Part shown: positions 1 to 7,507 of the stretch, piece by piece
Position numbering within the stretch: position 1 is the first letter of the stretch
Layout of the letters: the number at the start of each line of letters is the position of its first letter
NCBI GenBank assembly: GCA_913057825.1
Contig: CAJXOW010000005.1
Span: 1 to 64,000 of the forward strand
Direction of reading: 5' to 3'
Length of the DNA stretch: 64,000 nucleotides
Origin: an uncultured Balneolaceae bacterium
GTDB taxonomy: Bacteria; Bacteroidota; Rhodothermia; Balneolales; Balneolaceae
Notes under the pieces: model-generated
The model's database searches: none
The model's input: the letters and a program-made list of their open reading frames with translations, nothing else
What the model was told of the DNA's origin: nothing
Program-made: the position numbers and the translations under genes

Positions 1-1272
1 GGCGGAGTGATGCAGAGTCACCGGGAGGGAGAGTGGCTGGCCGAAACGGGTCCGAATACCTTCCTGGTGAAAACGGGTCGCGTGGAGCGGTTTCTGCACC
101 GCACCTCGATTGCCGAGCATCGCATTTTTGCTCCCCCCGAAGCCAAAAAGCGCTATATTCTGCGGGACGGGGAGCTGCGGGAGCTGCCCAGCGGACCGAT
201 TAAATTCCTCACCACCGATCTCTTCTCGACCAACGCCAAATTGCGGCTGCTGAAAGAGCCGTTCGTGGGAAAACCGCCGGAAGATGAAGAGCAGTCCGTC
301 GCGGAGTTTGTCAGACGCCGCATCGGACAGGAATTCCTGGACTACGCCATCAACCCGTTTGTCGCCGGCGTCTATGCGGGCGATCCCAAGAAGCTCTCCC
401 TCAAACACGCCATGCCGCGGATGCACAACCTCGAGCAGCAGTACGGATCGCTCATCTGGGGCATGCTGCGCGGCAGCCGCGAACGCAAGGAGCGCGACCG
501 GGACCTGCCCAAACACAATCGCATCTTTTCCTTTATCGACGGTCTCGGGCAGCTGACAAAACTCCTCGCCGAACCGCTCGAAGATCATATCCACTACGAT
601 ACCGAGGTCACCGGCTTCCGGCAAAACCGCGACGAGACCTGGCAAGTCACTTTTACCCGAAACGACGAATCACAGTCCGACACCCGCCAGCACTCCGCGC
701 TCGTCAGCACTCTCCCCCTTCACCGCCTGTCCGACCTTCAACTCGACCTCGCCTCGACCGACGCCCTATCCCCCCTTCAATCCGTCACCTATCCCCCGTT
801 ATCCGTCTGGACCTTCGGGGTTCACCGTTCCCAGGTCGAACACCCGCTCGACGGATTCGGCATGCTGCTGCCCGAAGTCGAAAACCGCAATATCCTCGGC
901 ACGCTCTTCTCTTCCACCCTCTTCCCCGGCCGGGCGCCCGAAGATCACGTAACGCTGACCAGCTTCCTCGGCGGTGCACGTCAGCCGACCCTCGCCCGCA
1001 AATCCGAAGACGGGCAACGCTCGCTCGTACTCCGCGAACTCCAAGACCTGCTCGGACTGGAAGGCGACACGGAATTCGAGCACGCCGTCCAATGGTCGCA
1101 CGCCATCCCGCAATACGAACTCGGCTTCGGAACCGTTAAAAAGGCCCTCAACAAACTGGAAGAAACCAACCCCGGTTTGTATCTTGCCGGCAACTACCGC
1201 GAGGGGGCATCGATTAACGACTGCATGGACTACGCGATACGGCTCGGCGACCGTTTAAAAGATACGGAATGA
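1..1272 (+). CDS. hemG: Protoporphyrinogen oxidase, FAD-dependent (5' end missing)
   Basis: The reading frame is open from the first base, so the gene starts upstream; 423 residues are visible of a family that is usually about 460. The missing part is the N-terminal GxGxxG FAD-binding turn. Visible features are the segment around WLAETGPNTFLV (early), which in HemY-type oxidases follows the dinucleotide fold, and the C-terminal FAD-contact motif YLAGNYREGASINDC. The family oxidises protoporphyrinogen IX to protoporphyrin IX with O2, one step before ferrochelatase. It is the only haem gene here on the plus strand. A 21-bp perfect hairpin follows the stop codon. Confidence 0.9.
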   Translation, partial: GGVMQSHREGEWLAETGPNTFLVKTGRVERFLHRTSIAEHRIFAPPEAKKRYILRDGELRELPSGPIKFLTTDLFSTNAKLRLLKEPFVGKPPEDEEQSVAEFVRRRIGQEFLDYAINPFVAGVYAGDPKKLSLKHAMPRMHNLEQQYGSLIWGMLRGSRERKERDRDLPKHNRIFSFIDGLGQLTKLLAEPLEDHIHYDTEVTGFRQNRDETWQVTFTRNDESQSDTRQHSALVSTLPLHRLSDLQLDLASTDALSPLQSVTYPPLSVWTFGVHRSQVEHPLDGFGMLLPEVENRNILGTLFSSTLFPGRAPEDHVTLTSFLGGARQPTLARKSEDGQRSLVLRELQDLLGLEGDTEFEHAVQWSHAIPQYELGFGTVKKALNKLEETNPGLYLAGNYREGASINDCMDYAIRLGDRLKDTE

Positions 1273-1308
1273 ACACCGGTTCCGGAATGGTTTAACGGCT
1301 AATAGCAT

Positions 1309-1356
1309 TATAATAACACAGGAATGAAAACAGCGTTTCATTCCTGTGTTATTATA
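1309..1356. terminator. Long perfect hairpin after hemG
   Basis: Arms 1309-1329 and 1336-1356 are perfect 21-nt inverted repeats around a 6-nt loop (ACAGCG). The stem is AT-rich and there is no U tract, so it is terminator-like rather than a classic intrinsic terminator. It lies 36 bp after the hemG stop and directly abuts the next repeat array. Confidence 0.55.
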
Positions 1357-1508
1357 GCTCGAGGCTGGAGGCTGGAGGCTCGAGGCATTGCTTGTTTACT
1401 AGATTACAAACACTAACTATATCTAAACTGCCGGCAATTAAGTAATAGTTTGAGTTGGAAATCCTGTAAACGGGCATTGCTTCCAGCCTCGAGCTTCGAG
1501 CCTCCAGC
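1357..1508. repeat. GGCTSGAR octamer array, inverted pair
   Basis: Left array 1357-1386 is built of the words GGCTCGAG and GGCTGGAG. Right array 1482-1508 is the reverse-complement version built of the same words in a different order, so the two arms pair only in part. An AT-rich spacer of about 95 bp lies between. The pair fills the space between the hemG hairpin and pruA. Confidence 0.8.
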
Positions 1509-1560
1509 AATTTATTTTTCCTTTAAATATTAAATAAAAACCCAAAATAAATTTTTAGTC

Positions 1561-3249
1561 ATGTCTAACGCATATTTTAAAATTGAAGAACCTCAGAATG
1601 AGTCGTACAACACGTACGCGCCGGGGACACCGGAGCGTGAGCGGCTCAAGAAGAAGCTAAAGGAGCTAAAGTCGAAGGAGATTGATATCCCGGCGATTAT
1701 TAACGGGAAGGAAGTCCGCGGCGACCAGACCGAGGACTGCATCATGCCGCATAATCACCAGCACAAACTGGGGACGGTCTATCTGGTCGGCAAGGACGAG
1801 GTGAACAATGCGATTGAAGCGTCCCTCGAAGCCCGCAAGAAATGGGCCGAGACCCCGTGGCAGCATCGCATCAGCGTCTTTCAGAAGGCCGCCGATCTGC
1901 TGACCGGTCCCTATCGAGAAACGATGGTCGCCGCCACGATGCTGGGTCAGTCGAAAACCCCGCACCAGGCCGAAATTGAAGCGGTCGGCGAATTAGCGGA
2001 CTTTCTGCGTTTCAACTGCTATTACCTCGCGCAGATCATGAAAGATCAGCCGCACTCGCCCGACAACACCTGGAACCGGGTCGAATACCGTCCGCTGGAA
2101 GGATTCATCTTCGCCGTGACGCCGTTTAACTTCGTGGCGATCGGCGGAAACCTGCCGAGCTCGCCGGCGATAGCAGGCAATGTGTCGCTCTGGAAACCCG
2201 CCCGGTCCTCGATCTACGCCAACTACCTGTTTATGAAGATTCTGCAGGAAGCCGGTCTGCCGGACGGCGTAATTAACTTCCTGCCCGGACGCGGTTCTGA
2301 TGTCGGCGATCCCGTCCTCAACAGCCCGCATCTTGGAGGACTGCAGTTTACCGGTTCACAAAACACCTTCGATTACATGTGGGAGCAAGTCGGCAAGAAC
2401 ATTCGAAAATACAACTCCTATCCACGCGTCGTCGGCGAAACCGGCGGAAAAGATTTCGTCTTTGCGCATGAGTCGGCCGACGTCGATGCGATGGTCGTCG
2501 GAACCCTCCGCGGCGCGTATCAGTACCAGGGACAGAAATGCTCGGCGGCTTCCCGCATGTATATCCCCGAGTCGATCTGGCCCGAGTTCCGCGACAAGTT
2601 CCTCAAGCAGGTCAAGCAGATTAAATACGGCAAAGTCGACGAGGACTTCAGCAACTTCATGGGCGCCGTAATCGACCGGGGCGCTTTCGACGATATTACC
2701 GAATACATCGATTACGCGAAAGAGTCGGACGATGCCGAAATCCTGTTCGGCGGTAACTATGACGACTCCGAAGGATTCTTCATCGAACCGACGGTCGTCC
2801 AGGCGCAAGATCCGCACTTCAAGACGATGGAAGAGGAGATCTTCGGTCCGGTGCTCACCATCTATGTATACGAGGATGACAAGTTCGAAGAAACCCTCGA
2901 GCTGTGTGACAACACCTCGCCGTACGCGCTTACCGGTGCCGTATTCGCCCAGGATCGCTACGCGATCGATGTGGCCGAGCGCAAGCTGCGCAACACAGCC
3001 GGCAACTTCTACATCAACGACAAGCCAACCGCGGCGATCGTCAACCAGCAGCCGTTCGGCGGAGCCCGCAAGTCCGGCACGAACGACAAAGCCGGAAGCA
3101 TCGGCAATATGCTGCGCTGGCTCTCGATGCGCGCAATCAAAGAAAAACGCGTGCCGCCTAAAGACTGGCGCATCCCGTTCATGGGTGAAGAAACAGAGGA
3201 CCAATACAAAGAAGAAGCCCCTCAAATCCTGGACGGCGACAAGTCATAG
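1561..3249 (+). CDS. pruA: L-glutamate gamma-semialdehyde dehydrogenase (P5C dehydrogenase)
   Basis: 562 residues, the normal size of a monofunctional PruA. It oxidises glutamate-gamma-semialdehyde to glutamate with NAD+, the second step of proline breakdown (also reached from arginine). The aldehyde dehydrogenase signature is clear: the general base E293 lies in VVGETGGKDFV and the nucleophile C327 in YQGQKCSAASR, with FGPVLTIYVY and PFGGARKSGTNDKAG further on. The N-terminal 45-residue extension is typical of the P5CDH subgroup. ATG at 1561 follows an AT-rich leader without a Shine-Dalgarno site. No proline dehydrogenase gene is in this window. It is followed by a strong intrinsic terminator. 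Confidence 0.96.
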   Translation: MSNAYFKIEEPQNESYNTYAPGTPERERLKKKLKELKSKEIDIPAIINGKEVRGDQTEDCIMPHNHQHKLGTVYLVGKDEVNNAIEASLEARKKWAETPWQHRISVFQKAADLLTGPYRETMVAATMLGQSKTPHQAEIEAVGELADFLRFNCYYLAQIMKDQPHSPDNTWNRVEYRPLEGFIFAVTPFNFVAIGGNLPSSPAIAGNVSLWKPARSSIYANYLFMKILQEAGLPDGVINFLPGRGSDVGDPVLNSPHLGGLQFTGSQNTFDYMWEQVGKNIRKYNSYPRVVGETGGKDFVFAHESADVDAMVVGTLRGAYQYQGQKCSAASRMYIPESIWPEFRDKFLKQVKQIKYGKVDEDFSNFMGAVIDRGAFDDITEYIDYAKESDDAEILFGGNYDDSEGFFIEPTVVQAQDPHFKTMEEEIFGPVLTIYVYEDDKFEETLELCDNTSPYALTGAVFAQDRYAIDVAERKLRNTAGNFYINDKPTAAIVNQQPFGGARKSGTNDKAGSIGNMLRWLSMRAIKEKRVPPKDWRIPFMGEETEDQYKEEAPQILDGDKS

Positions 3250-3319
3250 CAAACAAACGCGAACAACAGAAACCCGGCTGCTTCACCCTTAAACAAGCAG
3301 CCGCCTGATAAAGGAAAAG

Positions 3320-3354
3320 AAAAGCCCGCTTCACAGCTTGTGAAGCGGGCTTTT
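3320..3354 (+). terminator. Intrinsic terminator of pruA
   Basis: Arms 3320-3334 and 3340-3354 form a perfect 15-bp stem (GC-rich core GCCCGCTTCAC) with loop AGCTT. The stem has A-rich and T-rich feet on both sides, so it could work in both directions. Confidence 0.85.
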
Positions 3355-3497
3355 GCATTAACGCTCAATCAAGTGTACCTGCACACAGTCAAACTCCATA
3401 TACAAAATCAAAACACAAAATCGAACAAACTTCCAGCATCAATAAATAAAGACCGTTCCAAACGCCTTTAGTAGCTTAAATTAAAACTACCGAGACT

Positions 3498-3526
3498 GCC
3501 TCGAGCCTCCAGCCTCGAGCCTCGAA
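3498..3526. repeat. GGCTSGAR octamer array, single arm
   Basis: One array in reverse-complement orientation (CCTCGAGC/CCTCCAGC words). No clear partner lies close by. The stretch upstream (GACCGTTCCAAACGCCTTTAGTAGCTT, about 3451-3477) resembles the sequence next to the array at 4187, so this may be a decayed copy of that element. Confidence 0.65.
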
Positions 3527-3552
3527 CGCAATCAAGCCGCTGGCTTGATTGC

Positions 3553-3990
3553 TTAGTGCCATGTAATCCCAAGCTTCGTCACCAGTCCCTGGTACGTGCT
3601 TCTCAACTTCTGCATCGTATCGATAATCTTCTTCACCTGCTTCTTGGACTGCTGCTCTTCGCCCGGCGAGTACGCATCCACCTGTCCGCGCACTTCCGTC
3701 ACCAGGTTTTGCAGCTTCTGCACTTCCGGCTTCAACTCCTCACGACGCTCCTCTCCGGTCGTACGATAACGTTCCATCATATCCTCAATAAATACCTCCA
3801 GCACATCCAGGCGTTGGGCGACATCCTTCTCCAGCGTTTTTCCGCCGGCCTTAACATCCTTGCGCACCTCCGCATACGTCACCTGTCGCACATCATTCTG
3901 CACCGGTTCCGGGGGATGCGCCTGGTTGCAGGCCGAAAAGATAAATGCCAAAGCCACCAAAAGAGTCGGAAACATCACTTTATATCGCAT
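3553..3990 (-). CDS. Small helical lipoprotein, unknown function
   Basis: 145 residues. The N-terminus is a lipoprotein signal with the lipobox ending FSAC (C21). The mature part is almost wholly charged and helical (heptad-like runs KTLEKDVAQRLDVLEVFIEDMMERYR and EELKPEVQKLQNLVTEVRGQV would form coiled coils), with no recognised domain. It is probably exported and lipid-anchored. The gene is convergent with pruA and stands alone. I do not recognise a family, and its role cannot be inferred from its neighbours. Confidence 0.7.
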   Translation of the reverse strand: MRYKVMFPTLLVALAFIFSACNQAHPPEPVQNDVRQVTYAEVRKDVKAGGKTLEKDVAQRLDVLEVFIEDMMERYRTTGEERREELKPEVQKLQNLVTEVRGQVDAYSPGEEQQSKKQVKKIIDTMQKLRSTYQGLVTKLGITWH

Positions 3991-4180
3991 AACACAACAG
4001 ATAAATTAATAATCGTTTAGAAATTAATTCACAATGAAAATAAACAATAAAAGTTATATAATCCTTGTGGATTTAGGCTGTCTATTTCCATTAGCAAACA
4101 TAGATAGCAAATTGCACAGACGTTTTCAAAAAATACTTATTGAGCTCAAGGCTGAAATATAAAGGATCGTTCCACGAACC

Positions 4181-4327
4181 TTTATAGCTCGAGGCTCGAA
4201 GCTGAAAGTCCTGCTGCGAATACTATCTTCGAGAATCAGGCAGCCGTATGGTTCCAGGTTTCTGAACACGAAACGAACTCGCATCAGTTTTGCCTCGAGC
4301 CTCGAGCTTCGAGCCTCAAGCTATAAA
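4181..4327. repeat. GGCTSGAR octamer arrays, inverted pair in the 3991-4344 gap
   Basis: Arms 4181-4202 and 4306-4327 match as an inverted repeat of 22 nt with one mismatch. The right array extends inward to 4292 with extra words. The left array runs on into a GCTGAAAGT word, which links this family to the GAAAGYT arrays at 26267 and 60513. The right arm ends 17 bp before the next start codon. The rest of the 354-bp gap is AT-rich with no gene visible. Confidence 0.75.
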
Positions 4328-4344
4328 ATCTCCGATTTTATTTT

Positions 4345-5166
4345 ATGAACATTAGCATACTGGGATGTGGGTGGGTTGGTTTTCCGCTTGCCCAACAATT
4401 GATTTCCGAGGGACATGCGGTCAAAGGATCTACGACCACCGAAGACAAAATAAAAACCCTCTCTCAAGCAGATATCGAGACCTATTTAATTACGTTTAAT
4501 CCTGATCTGAACTGCGAAGATTGTGAAGGCTTTTGGGATGCCGATCTGTTGATCGTCGATATTCCACCCGGTCGCGGACAGGATGGGGTGGAGGACTACT
4601 TTCCGAAAGTAATCAAAAACGTCATCGAGCAGATCAAAAAGCACGAAATCCCCAAAGTAATCTTTGTCAGTTCCACCTCGGTCTATCCCAACACGGGGGA
4701 TATCGTCCACGAGAAAGATGCCGGTCCGGCGGCCCGCAATTCGGGTAAAGCCCTGCTGCACAGCGAGCATATGTTCTTCGGGGAAGACGAATTCGATACC
4801 ACCGTCCTCCGACTGGCCGGTTTATACGGCTACGACCGACACCCGGTCTACTACCTGTCCGGCCGAAAAAATCTATCCCACGGCAAAGCGCCGGTCAACC
4901 TCATTCATCGAGACGATGTAATACAGATCACCCTTCGAATTATTGAAAATGACGTGATGGGAGAGGTGTTTAACGTCTGCAGCGACGGACATCCACCCCG
5001 AAAGGCCCTCTACACGGCCGCCGCCGAGCACTTCGGCGTCGAACCGCCCACTTTCGCCGAAAACGAGGATAAGGACAAAGAGTACAAGATCGTCTCCAAC
5101 GAAAAACTCAAAAAATACCTGGATTACCAGTTCCAGTATCCCAACCCGATGGATCATACGCCCTGA
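4345..5166 (+). CDS. NAD(P)-dependent epimerase/SDR family protein, YeeZ-like
   Basis: 273 residues with an N-terminal Rossmann fold: the dinucleotide motif GCGWVG (residues 7-12) follows the first strand MNISIL. The extended-SDR middle VIFVSSTSVYPNTG and the substrate side VNLIHRDDVIQ are typical of the YeeZ-like atypical SDR branch, in which the catalytic YxxxK is often missing; I see none here. The substrate is unknown. ATG at 4345 starts right after a repeat arm. The gene is monocistronic by appearance. Confidence 0.8.
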   Translation: MNISILGCGWVGFPLAQQLISEGHAVKGSTTTEDKIKTLSQADIETYLITFNPDLNCEDCEGFWDADLLIVDIPPGRGQDGVEDYFPKVIKNVIEQIKKHEIPKVIFVSSTSVYPNTGDIVHEKDAGPAARNSGKALLHSEHMFFGEDEFDTTVLRLAGLYGYDRHPVYYLSGRKNLSHGKAPVNLIHRDDVIQITLRIIENDVMGEVFNVCSDGHPPRKALYTAAAEHFGVEPPTFAENEDKDKEYKIVSNEKLKKYLDYQFQYPNPMDHTP

Positions 5167-5375
5167 GGGGATTAGAAATTTTAAATTATCGGTGTTGGTC
5201 ATTGGTAGTCACATAAGCAGCAAGAGTATGTATTATTTTACCGGTTTCATTGCTACTACATATCTAACTCAATACCGATACCTTCCTAACCACAAATTTT
5301 ATACGCCCAACAATTCCTTAAACCAAAGCTTGCCTTTCATCCAATGGACCAAGGCAGGAAAAAATAAACAGGTTC

Positions 5376-6041
5376 CTAAAATGAATAGCCAACACTTAAA
5401 CGATAGTGAATGGGGTACCACTGAATATCACCGACATTGATAGCTTCTCCATGTAATTCTTCATTCTTATAGACATCGTTCACACCGTATAATCCCTCAA
5501 AACTTACTAAAAAATGGGATCCCAGTTGACGTTGCAAAATTAAGCCCAATTCAAAAGCATTTTTAGCAAGATAATTTTCAATACCGTTATTGTTTGCCGA
5601 GGTTAACCACCCTTCAGTTGTTCTATTTTTATATTCATAATGATAGTTTGCATACCTTAAATTATTCCAGCTGAATACCGGTCCAAGGTGTAAAACAGGA
5701 GACTTATATAATGTTTTCAATCCCAAAGATAATGTATGCATTTTTATAGTCGTCCTTGAATTTTCAGCTTGCATTCTACCTCCCAATTGACTGTATCCAG
5801 TATACACAGATACCTGAAAATAATCTGTGCCTATAAACTGATAAGAAATACGTGCGTGAGGACGAACAATAAACCGTTCATTTTCACCGGACTCATATGG
5901 TGAATTTATTCTCTTATCATAAATCACTGGATACTCGATTCCGGCATGGATGGCAAGGTTGTCGATAGATAAAAATTGTGCATGCCCATATTGCGGCAGC
6001 CCCCACACCACTGCTATTGCTATACATATCCATTTCTTCAT
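5376..6041 (-). CDS. Outer-membrane beta-barrel-like protein, unknown
   Basis: 221 residues with a Sec signal peptide (MKKWICIAIAVVWGLP...GHAQ). The mature protein shows alternating hydrophobic/polar beta strands and a C-terminal aromatic residue (LSVGYSF), typical of small outer-membrane barrels. Low GC for the window and no named family. The 209-bp space on its 3' side (5167-5375) and the 243-bp space on its 5' side hold no other gene. Confidence 0.65.
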   Translation of the reverse strand: MKKWICIAIAVVWGLPQYGHAQFLSIDNLAIHAGIEYPVIYDKRINSPYESGENERFIVRPHARISYQFIGTDYFQVSVYTGYSQLGGRMQAENSRTTIKMHTLSLGLKTLYKSPVLHLGPVFSWNNLRYANYHYEYKNRTTEGWLTSANNNGIENYLAKNAFELGLILQRQLGSHFLVSFEGLYGVNDVYKNEELHGEAINVGDIQWYPIHYRLSVGYSF

Positions 6042-6171
6042 CTCATCTCCCTTTATTACTAATGTATAAGCCTATTTTTTACTGGGTCCTTAAGCCATAA
6101 TACAAAATTAAGTTTAAAAAAAAATTGGAAGCTGGCGCAAGCTCCTGGCCTTGTAACCATTCGAGGTCCTC

Positions 6172-6204
6172 AATTCAAAATCCAAAATTCAAAATTCAAA
6201 ATTT
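6172..6204. repeat. CAAAATT heptamer array
   Basis: About four tandem copies of a 7-bp word (CAAAATT, with a CCAAAATT variant). It is preceded at 6128-6170 by degenerate GGAAGCTGG/CGAGGTCC words, so it looks like another vocabulary of the word-array repeats of this window. No inverted partner is visible. Confidence 0.6.
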
Positions 6205-6284
6205 CCCAATCCTTTCATATGTTGTGTGCAGGGAACATCATTCCTACATGGAAATCTAACCTATGAATCTAAAAACCAACCACC

Positions 6285-6494
6285 ATGAGTGAACACGTTT
6301 ACAAGAAAGTCGAACTGACTGGCTCTTCTCCGATCAGCAGTGATGAAGCGGTTAAAAATGCCATTGCCAAAGCGGATGAAACGCTGAAAAATCTGCGGTG
6401 GTTTGAGGTTACGGAAACCCGCGGACACCTTAAAAACGGGGAAATCAGTCACTGGCAGGTTACGGTGAAGGTTGGCTTTACGCTGGAGGATTAG
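6285..6494 (+). CDS. Dodecin, flavin-binding storage protein
   Basis: 69 residues, the exact dodecin size. The order [11 protein letters not shown], then the helix [25 protein letters not shown], then [19 protein letters not shown] is the dodecin beta-alpha-beta-beta fold. W39 matches the residue that stacks on the flavin isoalloxazine. The family forms hollow dodecamers that sequester FMN or riboflavin. The ATG follows an AT-rich leader (ACCAACCACC) without a clear ribosome site. It is monocistronic. Confidence 0.93.
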   Translation: MSEHVYKKVELTGSSPISSDEAVKNAIAKADETLKNLRWFEVTETRGHLKNGEISHWQVTVKVGFTLED

Positions 6495-6552
6495 TTTTTG
6501 CTTTTATAATTGGTTACGAGAGGCAGATCATTTAACTAGTTGTAGCTACAGA

Positions 6553-6640
6553 GTCCTCCCCCTTTCCCCCTCCGAAGGGGGACGTTTTTTCACCCGGGTT
6601 GCCTTCAAATTCCCCCTTTGGAGGGGGAAAGGGGGAGGAC
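6553..6640. repeat. C-rich/G-rich hairpin repeat (type P)
   Basis: Perfect 21-nt inverted arms at 6553-6573 and 6620-6640 (GTCCTCCCCC...), with the inner short hairpin CCCCCTCCGAAGGGGG followed by a T run. Related copies lie at 12703, 23772, 27851 and 29944. It may act as a transcription terminator after dodecin. Confidence 0.8.
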
Positions 6641-6703
6641 CTTACTAGCAATAAACAGGAATCGGCACCATAAACGACAATAATTTCCCCAAAAACTCCG
6701 CCA

Positions 6704-7243
6704 ATGCCGTTATTAAAACCCAAAAATATACTTCCGGTCGTTTGCTGGATTTTCATTTTTATATGGTTTTCCGGCGGCAGTGAGGTATCAGCTCAAAACG
6801 AAATTACCTCGCAACGCAAATCGCTGCAGGGATTGCAGCAGTTCTACCTGACGGTCAACCTGGAAGCGGGATCCGACCTGTCCGAAAAGAAGGCGCTGGA
6901 TCTCCCGAAAATTCAGGAGGAAGCCGTCCAGAAACTGAAGTCAGCCGACCTGCCGCTGGAGACCGGCAAAACGCCCGGCGGACAGCAACACGCTATGCTG
7001 ATTATGCATATCAATACGATGGATGCCGGTCGGGGAATTGTGCCGTTTGCCGTAAATATCGACCTCTATCAGCCAGTCAAGCTGACCCTGAACCGCGACC
7101 TCGAACAAACCGCCAGTACCTGGAATACGGGCAACGTGGGAGTCGTATCCTATGATAATCTTCCGACCATACGGGAATCGGCCATCACCCTGTTGGAGGA
7201 CTTTATTAATGATTATAAAGCGGCCAACCGCTCTATCGAGTGA
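6704..7243 (+). CDS. Secreted protein of unknown function
   Basis: 179 residues. The N-terminal hydrophobic stretch ILPVVCWIFIFIWFSGGSEVSAQ is a signal peptide with an AQ cleavage site. The mature part has mixed alpha/beta character and no motif that I can name. Strand segments such as AMLIMHINTM and PFAVNIDLYQPVKLTL suggest a small periplasmic fold. It follows a type P hairpin, so it probably has its own promoter. The 264-bp space after it is AT-rich without a gene. Confidence 0.6.
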   Translation: MPLLKPKNILPVVCWIFIFIWFSGGSEVSAQNEITSQRKSLQGLQQFYLTVNLEAGSDLSEKKALDLPKIQEEAVQKLKSADLPLETGKTPGGQQHAMLIMHINTMDAGRGIVPFAVNIDLYQPVKLTLNRDLEQTASTWNTGNVGVVSYDNLPTIRESAITLLEDFINDYKAANRSIE

Positions 7244-7507
7244 TTATTTGTAGATCTTTTTTTAATTAAGAATAAGAATTGCCTTACCTTAAGCATCCGA
7301 TTGATTTGCATACCTTGACTGCTCTCCTTTTATCGTAAACTTGAAATTGACCCGTCATACCAATTCATTCAAGAGATAATTTTTGAGTTTGCTTCAAAAA
7401 TATTGATGACATTTGCCCTTCTATTCCGATGTAGTAGTATAGCATCGCGTTGAAAGCAAAAACATTGGTTTCTTCTCTTCTTCAATCTATTATTGACCAT
7501 TATTACA

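Noticed and set aside
2356..3225. Antisense open frame (289 codons) over pruA
   Set aside because: pruA motifs are unambiguous on the plus strand; the antisense frame is a composition effect.
5192..5440. Plus-strand open frame of 82 codons
   Set aside because: It overlaps the 3' end of the beta-barrel gene, has no ribosome site or family likeness and low-complexity composition.
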